A stretch of 64,000 bases of DNA, taken from NCBI GenBank assembly GCA_001770415.1, contig MEQX01000016.1, positions 60,519-124,518 on the forward strand, written 5' to 3'. The number at the start of each line of letters is the position of its first letter. Position 1 is the stretch's first letter. The notes beneath the pieces are model-generated. The model saw only the letters and a program-made list of their open reading frames with translations, had not been told where the DNA came from and ran no database searches. A program made the translations under genes and the position numbers. Of the stretch, positions 37,543 through 44,396 are shown piece after piece. The DNA is from Betaproteobacteria bacterium RIFCSPLOWO2_02_FULL_63_19 (lineage in GTDB: Bacteria > Pseudomonadota > Gammaproteobacteria > Burkholderiales > SG8-39).

Positions 37543-38751
37543 ATGGCAGCGTTCAACTACCGGGCACTCGACTCCGAGGGTCGCGAGGTTAGAGGCGTAC
37601 TTGAGGCCGAGACGAGCCGCATCGCCCGCGGTCAGCTGCGCGACCAGAATCTGGCGCCGGTCGAGGTCACCGTTGCCGGCCGGCGCAGCGTCGACCGCCC
37701 TTACGGAAGCCGTTCGGGAATTCGAACCGGTTCGCTCAGTCTCGTAACGCGGCAGTGGTCCACGCTGCTTGCGGCCGGGCTTACTATCGAGCGCTCGCTG
37801 AGTGCGTTAATCGAACAGACCGAGGACCAGGGCGTCCAAGAGGTTCTGGGCGGCGTGCGAGCAGAGGTTCTGGCCGGGCATTCCCTGCATGCTGCCCTGG
37901 GTCGTTTTGAGGACGTATTTCCACCTATCTACCGGGCGTTGGTCAACGCGGGTGAAAAATCGGGGGAACTTCCGACGCTGCTTGCTCGCCTGGCGGACTA
38001 TCTGGAGGCGTCGCAGGCGACGCGGCAGAAGATTCTGCAGGCCCTGCTGTATCCGGCGATCGTGGTAGTGGTCGCCTTGGCCGTCATCACAGGTCTGGTT
38101 ACCTATGTCGTGCCGCAGATCGTCGGCGTGTTCGTGCAGAGCAAGCAGACATTGCCGCTGCTCACCCGAGCCCTGATTCTGGTGAGCGATCTAATGCGCA
38201 CCAGCGGAGTGTGGCTGGCGGTGGCGGCGGTGGCCCTGGCTATACTGGTGCAGCGCGCCCTGAGAAACGAAGCGCTCAGGTTGCGCTGGCATGCACGATT
38301 GCTCAAGACGCCGCTGCTCGGGCGATTTTTGCGCACGGTCGACAGCGCACGCTTCGCCAGTACTATGGCCATCCTCGTTGGAAGCGGCGTACCGCTCCTC
38401 GCCGCGCTGGAGGCCGGCAAGGGCGTGATCGGGAATTTGGTTCTTCGCCGATCCGTCGAGCGGGCAATCGGATTCGTACGCGAAGGCACGCCGCTGCACC
38501 GCGCGCTCGCAACCGAGCGAGTGTTTCCGCCATTGCTTATCCACCTGATCGCGAGCGGCGAAGCGAGCGGAACGCTCGATGAAATGCTGGCGCGCGCGGC
38601 GCAGCAGCAGCAAATCGAGCTGGATCACCGTACCGCCCTTGCGCTTGGCCTGTTTGAGCCGCTTCTGATTCTGCTGATGGGCGGACTCGTGTTGCTGATC
38701 GTGCTGGCCGTTCTGCTGCCTATCATCAACATCAACCTTCTGTTGCGCTAG
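37543..38751 (+). CDS. gspF: Type II secretion inner-membrane platform protein GspF
   Basis: 402 residues, ATG. Starts MAAFNYRALDSEGREVRGVLEAE, standard for GspF/PilC. It has two T2SSF domains with LVTRQWSTLLAAGLTIERSL and a second copy near FASTMAILVGSGVPLLAALEAG, and three membrane segments including ALLYPAIVVVVALAVITGLVTYVVP and a final LIVLAVLLPIININLLLR. It is the polytopic core on which GspE acts. 18 bp after gspE. Confidence 0.96.
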   Translation: MAAFNYRALDSEGREVRGVLEAETSRIARGQLRDQNLAPVEVTVAGRRSVDRPYGSRSGIRTGSLSLVTRQWSTLLAAGLTIERSLSALIEQTEDQGVQEVLGGVRAEVLAGHSLHAALGRFEDVFPPIYRALVNAGEKSGELPTLLARLADYLEASQATRQKILQALLYPAIVVVVALAVITGLVTYVVPQIVGVFVQSKQTLPLLTRALILVSDLMRTSGVWLAVAAVALAILVQRALRNEALRLRWHARLLKTPLLGRFLRTVDSARFASTMAILVGSGVPLLAALEAGKGVIGNLVLRRSVERAIGFVREGTPLHRALATERVFPPLLIHLIASGEASGTLDEMLARAAQQQQIELDHRTALALGLFEPLLILLMGGLVLLIVLAVLLPIININLLLR

Positions 38752-38760
38752 GAGAATAAC

Positions 38761-39204
38761 TTGACTCTAACTCAGAGCGCGGCGCGGCGAATCGCGGGAT
38801 TCACGCTGATAGAGGTAATGGTCGTGATCTCGATTCTCGCCATTCTTGCTGCGCTGATCGTGCCTAAGATCATGAGCCGCCCCGATGAGGCGCGCGTGGT
38901 TGCAGCCAAACAGGACATCGCTGCGCTGATGCAGGCGCTCAAGCTCTATCGGTTGGATACCAAGCGCTACCCGACGACGGAGCAGGGCCTGCACGCGCTG
39001 GTCGCCAAGCCGAGCCAGGCACCGGTGCCGGAAAACTGGAAACCGGGGGGCTACGTCGAAAGACTGCCCCTTGACCCCTGGGGCAAACCATACCAGTTCC
39101 TGAACCCCGGGCTGCATGGCGAAATCGACGTGTTCAGTTACGGCGCGGACGGCGTTCCGGGCGGAGAAGGTTTTGACAGCGACATCGGCAACTGGTCGTT
39201 CTGA
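38761..39204 (+). CDS. gspG: Type II secretion major pseudopilin GspG
   Basis: 147 residues, TTG start nine bases after gspF with AGGAGAATAAC as ribosome site. Type III prepilin signal: short basic leader then G|FTLIEVMVVISILAILAALIVPKIM with Glu+5. GspG-specific C-terminal features include KQDIAALMQALKLYRLDTKRYPTTEQGLHALV, PLDPWGKPYQFLNPG and the calcium-site motif SYGADGVPGGEGFDSDIGNW. It polymerises into the pseudopilus after processing by a prepilin peptidase that is not encoded here. Confidence 0.96.
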   Translation: MTLTQSAARRIAGFTLIEVMVVISILAILAALIVPKIMSRPDEARVVAAKQDIAALMQALKLYRLDTKRYPTTEQGLHALVAKPSQAPVPENWKPGGYVERLPLDPWGKPYQFLNPGLHGEIDVFSYGADGVPGGEGFDSDIGNWSF

Positions 39205-39685
39205 CCGCAGCCGAGCGAGCCGTGGTTTCACGCTGATCGAGATGCTGGTCGTGATCGCGATCATCGGGATTCTGTCGATCTATGTCGCCCTGTCGACAGC
39301 ACCCAATTCGCGCCGCCAGGCAGCGGCCGACGCCGAACGGCTGGCGCTGCTGCTCGAAACGGCCCTTCAGGAGGCGCAGTGGGGCGGCCACGCGATTGCA
39401 TGGTCGGCCGACGCGAAAGGCTACCGGTTCTGGCAGCAAGCGAACGAACGCCGGTGGCAACCTATTACGGACAATGAACTGTACCGAGCGCGTTCGCTTG
39501 AGGGCGCCACCGGAATCTCAGGCGTCGAGGTTGATGGGCAGCCGCTGCCACCCGGCGCGCTGCTGAAGTTTTTCCCGTTTTCCATGCCCTTGTTCCAAAT
39601 CACGCTGAGTGCGCCCCAGGGCGAGTTGATCCTGCGCTCGCTTCCGAACGGCAGGGTAGATCTGCAGATGCCGAAAGAGCAATGA
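39173..39685 (+). CDS. gspH: Type II secretion minor pseudopilin GspH
   Basis: About 170 residues, from the TTG at 39173, which has GGAG six bases upstream inside gspG; the track start at 39116 would give an implausibly long leader. Prepilin signal RG|FTLIEMLVVIAIIGILSIYVAL with Glu+5. The C-terminal beta domain (ALQEAQWGGHAIAWSADAKGYRFWQ) is GspH-like. The gene overlaps gspG by 32 bp, so it depends on ribosome entry within gspG. Part of the tip complex or initiation of the pseudopilus. Confidence 0.88.
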   Translation: MTATSATGRSDRSRASRGFTLIEMLVVIAIIGILSIYVALSTAPNSRRQAAADAERLALLLETALQEAQWGGHAIAWSADAKGYRFWQQANERRWQPITDNELYRARSLEGATGISGVEVDGQPLPPGALLKFFPFSMPLFQITLSAPQGELILRSLPNGRVDLQMPKEQ

Positions 39686-40065
39686 ATTCGACGCCGCGAG
39701 CAAGACGCGGGTTCACGCTGCTGGAAATGCTGGTCGCGCTTACTGTGCTGGCGATTGCATTGCTGGCGGCGTTGCGCGCAAGCGGCGCCGCGGTCGCGAA
39801 CACCGAGGAGATCCGCGACCGGTTGCTCGCGGGCTGGGTTGCGCAGAACCGTCTCGCCGAGCATATCGCACGTCGCGATTGGCTGCCGATCGGCGTGGTA
39901 CGCGGCGAGGAAAGCCAAGGCGGCGTGAGATTCGGTTGGGAGGAGCGGACAGTCGGCACACCGAACTTCCAGTTCCGGCGTATCGAGATCCGCGTGTTTT
40001 CCGAGCAGCAACCGGATTTCACGCTCGCGCGTCTTAGTGGATTCGTCGTCAAACCGGGCGGTTGA
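39682..40065 (+). CDS. gspI: Type II secretion minor pseudopilin GspI
   Basis: 127 residues, ATG overlapping gspH by 4 bp. Prepilin signal RRG|FTLLEMLVALTVLAIALLAALRA, then VANTEEIRDRLLAGWVAQNRLAEHIARRDWLPIG, typical of GspI (alignment around 'AxWVAxNRLAE'). It forms the tip with GspJ and GspK. Confidence 0.94.
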   Translation: MNSTPRARRGFTLLEMLVALTVLAIALLAALRASGAAVANTEEIRDRLLAGWVAQNRLAEHIARRDWLPIGVVRGEESQGGVRFGWEERTVGTPNFQFRRIEIRVFSEQQPDFTLARLSGFVVKPGG

Positions 40066-40655
40066 GGGCGATGTCGCGTCTGCAGTCGGGTTTGACACTG
40101 GTCGAACTGATCGTCGCAGTGGCGCTGCTGGCACTTCTTTCGGTGATGGCCTATCGCGGCCTCGACAGCATGATGCGATCAAACGATCGCACGCTCGCCG
40201 AGGTCGAACGCTGGCGCGCTACAACTTTTTTGCTGGAGCGCTTTGCCGCAGACGTGTCGCAGCCCGCGCGACGGCAGATCCGGGGGGCCGCCGGGGAACT
40301 GCTGCCGGCTTGGTGGGGGCAAGCGCTTGCCGAGCCGGCGGGCACCGAATCTCAACTCGAATTCTCGCGCAAGTCGCCTCCCGGTCAGGATGAATCCAGG
40401 CTCGGCTACCGACTGCGCGGCGGCAACGTGGAATTGCTGGTGTGGCGTGTGCTGGACCGCGCACCTGGCTCCAAGGCCGAAGTCTACAAGCTGCTCACCA
40501 ACGTGCGTGCGTTGCGGTTCCGCCATCTCGACGAGCGCGGTGTCTGGCAGGACGAATGGCCACAGTCGGATGCCGAACCGCTACCTCGCGCTGTCGCGGT
40601 TGAGCTGACCTTGGCCGAAGGTCCCACTGTGACCCGAATCTTCGCGCTTCCGTGA
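40062..40655 (+). CDS. gspJ: Type II secretion minor pseudopilin GspJ
   Basis: 197 residues with GTG start; an ATG three codons later is possible. Signal QSG|LTLVELIVAVALLALLSVMAYRGLDSM, then SNDRTLAEVERWRATTFLLERFAADVSQPARR, a GspJ hallmark. LVWRVLDRAPGSKAEVYKLL and ALRFRHLDERGVWQDEWP belong to the C-terminal beta fold. Overlaps gspI and gspK by 4 bp each. Confidence 0.94.
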   Translation: MRAMSRLQSGLTLVELIVAVALLALLSVMAYRGLDSMMRSNDRTLAEVERWRATTFLLERFAADVSQPARRQIRGAAGELLPAWWGQALAEPAGTESQLEFSRKSPPGQDESRLGYRLRGGNVELLVWRVLDRAPGSKAEVYKLLTNVRALRFRHLDERGVWQDEWPQSDAEPLPRAVAVELTLAEGPTVTRIFALP

Positions 40656-41587
40656 CGGTGCCGCGTCGGATACAACCGGAGGCACGCGGCGCGGCGCTGA
40701 TCATGGCACTGCTCGTGGTCGCGTTGGCGACAATGTTGTCGACGACGCTGTTCTTTCGGCAGGATGTCTGGCTGAGGCAAGTAGACACGCAGCGCGATCA
40801 GGCCCAGACGCGCATTATCGCCGGCGCCGGTATCGCATGGGCAAGGGCGGTACTCGCCTACGATACCCGAACGAGCGTATCCGATCATCTCGGCGAGGCC
40901 TGGGCGATCACAGTGCCGACCACCCGCGTGGAAGACGGCGAAATCGCCGGACAGGTGACCGACGAGCAGGGAAAATGGAATTTGAACAATTTGCTCGCAG
41001 GTGACGGCAGTGTAAGCGCCGCCAATATGGAGGTCTTTCGCCGGTTGCTGGTTTTGCTCAGATTATCGCCGGAACTTGCAGCGACGCTTGCGGACTGGTT
41101 GGACAAGGACAGCGAACCATCAGCGGGCGGTGCAGAGGACGCCTATTACCTTGCGCAACCGCAGCCTTATCGGAGCGCCAACCGAATTCTGACCGACGTC
41201 GATGGACTGCTGCGCGTCCGCGGATTCGATGCCAACGTCGTGGAGCGCTTGCGTCCCCACGTGACCGCGCTGCCGGGCTATCATAGAGCCAACGTGAATA
41301 CTGCTAGTGAATTCGTGCTCAGCGCACTGTTGCCGGACATGCAGCCCTCCGAAATTCGACAGATGATCGCCCAGCGCGAGAGAATACCCTTCCGAGATTT
41401 CGTCGACTTCCGCGCGCGTCTGCCAAGGTCCGAGATCGCGCCGAACCAGGAACTGCTCGACACGCGGAGCCGGTATTTCACCGTCCTCATCCGCGCGCGC
41501 TACGGTCGCGCCGGACTTACAACAGAGGCCTTGCTCGAGCGGCCGGGGCGCGATTGGCCGCTGGTCGTCTGGCAGAAATATCAATGA
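40652..41587 (+). CDS. gspK: Type II secretion minor pseudopilin GspK
   Basis: 311 residues. The leader ends ARG|AALIMALLVVALATMLSTTLF, without Glu+5 as expected for GspK, which caps the pseudopilus. The alpha domain inserted in the pilin fold shows LLRLSPELAATLADWLDKDSEPS, VDGLLRVRGFDANVVERLRPHVTALP and NVNTASEFVLSALLP. It sits at the tip of the I-J-K trimer. GTG start overlaps gspJ; stop overlaps gspL. Confidence 0.94.
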   Translation: MTVPRRIQPEARGAALIMALLVVALATMLSTTLFFRQDVWLRQVDTQRDQAQTRIIAGAGIAWARAVLAYDTRTSVSDHLGEAWAITVPTTRVEDGEIAGQVTDEQGKWNLNNLLAGDGSVSAANMEVFRRLLVLLRLSPELAATLADWLDKDSEPSAGGAEDAYYLAQPQPYRSANRILTDVDGLLRVRGFDANVVERLRPHVTALPGYHRANVNTASEFVLSALLPDMQPSEIRQMIAQRERIPFRDFVDFRARLPRSEIAPNQELLDTRSRYFTVLIRARYGRAGLTTEALLERPGRDWPLVVWQKYQ

Positions 41588-42822
41588 ATTCCCTGCTGCG
41601 GTTCCATATATCGGCTAACTGGCCGGCAGAGACGACTGCGTGCGACTGGGCTCTGTACGACGCAAGGGGATCGCTCATTCAACGTGGATCGAGCGAACCT
41701 CGCCACTGGCCGATGGCCGAAAGCGTCGAGGCGGTCCTTAGCCCTGATCAGTGCCTTAGCCTCGAAGTTAAGCTGCCAGGCGGGGCGAAAGCCGCAAGAT
41801 CCCGCAGCAGTGAACTCATCGCCTACGCCGTCGAAGAGCGGCTGGCTGGCGAAGTCGAGAACGAGCATTTCGTCGTGGGCGAAACGGATGCCGATGGCCA
41901 GACGCCGGTCTGGGTCATTAGCCGCGCGAGACTGCGGGTGTTGCTCGGCGCGTTCGAGCAGCTGGGGCGTAAGCCCCACCGTGTATTCAGCGAACTGCAG
42001 CTTGCGCCCTTTAACCCCGGCCGATGGTCGGTATGCCTCGGCGAGCAGGACGGTTTTGTTCGCGTCGGCAAAGAATCGGGCTTCGCATTCGATTTCGCCC
42101 AGCAGAACGTGCACACGAAGCCTCCGATCGCTTTGCAACTGGCGCTGTTGACCGCCCGTCGGGCGAACCGAATGCCCGAGTCGGTAGACGTGTATTGCGT
42201 TGAGGCCTCAGCACCAGATGCCGTGGCTTGGGAATCTGCGCTGGGCGTTAAGGTTGGCCGGGCAGCGGAATACGTCTGGCAGGTTCGACCGGCGCGTTCG
42301 GTCCGTAACTTCTTGGTGGGCGAATTTACCCCCAGAGGGGAGCGCGGGGCAGCGTGGGCCGCGTTCAGACCGGCGCTGGTGCTTGGGGCGCTAACATTAG
42401 TACTGTATTCGCTGTTCAGTTTCGGCGAGTGGATCTGGCTCGACCGGAAGGCCAGCAGCCTGAATGCCCAATCGATGGAAACATTTCGCGCTGCCTTCCC
42501 GCAGGTTGGCACGATCGTCGATCCTTCACTGCAGATGCAGCGACTTTACGACCAGTTCAAGCGCGAGCGCGGACAACTGGGTGAAAGCGATTTTCTGCCA
42601 ATGCTTGCCTCCGTCTCGGATGCAGTGGCGAATAGCGGCGCTTATCGCAGCATGAGCTTCGAGGAGGGGCGGCTCGAGTTTGCCGTCTCGCTGCCGAATA
42701 CTGGGGCCGTTCAACGCTTGCGTGAAGCACTTGTCCAGCGGGGACTTGATACCACTTTGCGCGATTCGCGGCGGACTGGAACGAGTATCCAGGCGACCTT
42801 TAGCGTAAGGCGGAGCCTATGA
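41584..42822 (+). CDS. gspL: Type II secretion protein GspL
   Basis: 412 residues from the ATG at 41584 (MNSLLRFHISANWPAETTACDW) overlapping the gspK stop (ATGA); the track start 10 codons upstream is rejected. The cytoplasmic actin-like domain (to ~250) binds GspE. One membrane helix (~268-290, LVLGALTLVLYSLFSFGEWIW) precedes a periplasmic ferredoxin-like domain (LPMLASVSDAVANSGAYRSMSFEEGRLEFAVSLP). Confidence 0.92.
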   Translation: MNSLLRFHISANWPAETTACDWALYDARGSLIQRGSSEPRHWPMAESVEAVLSPDQCLSLEVKLPGGAKAARSRSSELIAYAVEERLAGEVENEHFVVGETDADGQTPVWVISRARLRVLLGAFEQLGRKPHRVFSELQLAPFNPGRWSVCLGEQDGFVRVGKESGFAFDFAQQNVHTKPPIALQLALLTARRANRMPESVDVYCVEASAPDAVAWESALGVKVGRAAEYVWQVRPARSVRNFLVGEFTPRGERGAAWAAFRPALVLGALTLVLYSLFSFGEWIWLDRKASSLNAQSMETFRAAFPQVGTIVDPSLQMQRLYDQFKRERGQLGESDFLPMLASVSDAVANSGAYRSMSFEEGRLEFAVSLPNTGAVQRLREALVQRGLDTTLRDSRRTGTSIQATFSVRRSL

Positions 42823-43331
42823 TGTTGATCGGGACGCAGGCTTCCATTCGAGCGTTTTGGGCCGCACGCCATCCGCGCGAAAGGACGTTTCTGCTCGCGC
42901 TGGCGATCTTCCTCGGCACAGCGCTTCTGGCGCAAGGGCTTTGGGCCAGCCACCAGGCGCGCGTTCGCCTCAAGAAACAGATTCCGCACCTGCTCCAACA
43001 GGTGGAGAACCTCAGACGAAGGGCCGCGGATCTGCAGCGACTTAAGGTTCAGCCGCCGGGTCCGGTTCCGATACAGGAGAGCGGTTTGCTCGCCACTGCA
43101 GTCGCAAGCGCAAATACCGCGTCTCTTCCCGAGGCGGCAAAACAGCTCAGGACGGAGGGACCGCGAAGACTACGCCTGCGCGCAACCCTGCATTTCGACC
43201 GATGGCTCAAGTGGGTCGCCGCGCTTCAGAGGGACGGGCGTATCAGGGTTGTTTCCTGCCGCATTGACGCGGGGGAGGCGCCAGGCCTGGTCAGGATCGA
43301 TGCCCTTTTTTCACTTCCGGAATCCGGTTAG
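42819..43331 (+). CDS. gspM: Type II secretion protein GspM
   Basis: 170 residues, ATG overlapping gspL by 4 bp. Cytoplasmic WAARHPRERTFLLALAIFLGTALLA gives one N-terminal membrane helix. A coiled coil (LKKQIPHLLQQVENLRRRAADLQRL) and a small ferredoxin-like domain (LHFDRWLKWVAALQRDGRIRV) follow. Partner of GspL in the inner platform. Identification relies on position as well as architecture, as GspM is poorly conserved. Confidence 0.9.
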   Translation: MMLIGTQASIRAFWAARHPRERTFLLALAIFLGTALLAQGLWASHQARVRLKKQIPHLLQQVENLRRRAADLQRLKVQPPGPVPIQESGLLATAVASANTASLPEAAKQLRTEGPRRLRLRATLHFDRWLKWVAALQRDGRIRVVSCRIDAGEAPGLVRIDALFSLPESG

Positions 43332-43421
43332 GCGCGACCGCGCTTATTCCGGAATTTCTTTCCTGGACCCGCAGGATTTAGCGCGAAACCGCGCCGGCGT
43401 ACTGCTGCTCATCTCAATCGA

Positions 43422-44195
43422 GTGTCAGACACCGTGAAACGCCTGTGGTGGCTGTTTGCCGCTGGATTGTTTCTTCTGGCCTTGATCGTACAGTGGCCTG
43501 CGGCGTGGCTCGCTCCGAGAATCGAGCAGGCTACCCAACAGCGCTGGCGGCTCGGCAGCGTCCGAGGCACGGTCTGGCGGGGCCAGGCCGTCCTGTACAG
43601 TCTCGATCGATCCAGCGGGCGGTGGCATCCGGGGCGGAGAATCCACTGGGACTTCGTCTGGGGCGAACTCCTCCGGGGCCGTCTGGCCGTGCAGACGGGT
43701 TTGGGTGACGCGGGCAGAGTTCGGCTCGCCGCCGGACCGCGAAGTTGGTCCATTGAAGAGCTCGATGCAACCATGCCGGCCGAGCAGATTGCCGTTTTGC
43801 TGCCCGCCACGCTCGCGGATTACGGCTGGTCGGGCCCGATGCACGCCCGCGCACAGGTCTTCAGTTGCCAATGGGGACGCGCCGGTTGTGTCGGACGAAT
43901 CGACTTGAGCTGGACCAAGGCTGCCGTCGCGTACGTCCCCGGACCGCCTCTGGGAGATTATCAGTTGCGCCTGACCGCGGAAGGCAAAGCCCTGCGCTTT
44001 GATCTGGCAACAGTACGCGGCCGGCTGCGGATTACCGGGGCCGGAGAACTGTCCGGAGGCGCATTGCGTTTCACCGGGGAAGCTTGGGCGAACGGGGAAC
44101 ACGCCGGCAATCTGGAGACGATCCTGCAAGCGCTCGGCCGCCCAGGGGCCGCGCCGGGACGCTACCTGATCGAATACCGGGAGAAAATTAGATGA
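43422..44195 (+). CDS. gspN: Type II secretion protein GspN
   Basis: 257 residues, GTG start (a second GTG four codons on is possible). One N-terminal helix (LWWLFAAGLFLLALIVQWPAAWLA) precedes a beta-rich periplasmic region with RWRLGSVRGTVWRGQAVL and LRGRLAVQTGLGDAGRVRLA, the GspN pattern. It is an accessory subunit found in only some T2SS operons. It lies 90 bp after gspM, the largest gap within the operon, and is the last gsp gene. No gspO (prepilin peptidase) is present, so PilD elsewhere presumably serves both systems. Confidence 0.9.
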   Translation: MSDTVKRLWWLFAAGLFLLALIVQWPAAWLAPRIEQATQQRWRLGSVRGTVWRGQAVLYSLDRSSGRWHPGRRIHWDFVWGELLRGRLAVQTGLGDAGRVRLAAGPRSWSIEELDATMPAEQIAVLLPATLADYGWSGPMHARAQVFSCQWGRAGCVGRIDLSWTKAAVAYVPGPPLGDYQLRLTAEGKALRFDLATVRGRLRITGAGELSGGALRFTGEAWANGEHAGNLETILQALGRPGAAPGRYLIEYREKIR

Positions 44196-44333
44196 TCACG
44201 CGGGCTGCGGACAGCTCCCGAAAGCCTCACCGGCTGGAGGTCGACCCAGGCAACCACGACCTGTTGTATGATGTCCAAAGAGCCACCCGTAAATGTATTA
44301 GCAGACAGCAGCATAGGAAATATTGTTGAGGTA

Positions 44334-44363
44334 TTGCAAGAACTGCAGAATACTTCATAATAG
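44334..44363 (+). promoter_or_regulatory. Candidate promoter for the Ig-like lipoprotein gene
   Basis: TTGCAA at 44334-44339 and TAATAG at 44358-44363 with an 18-bp spacer. The region from about 44270 to 44370 is visibly AT-richer than its surroundings. A very strong ribosome site AAAGGAGG follows at about 44383-44390, six bases before the GTG start at 44397. Confidence 0.45.
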
Positions 44364-44396
44364 GCACTGGCCAATATTGGGCAAAGGAGGACTTCC

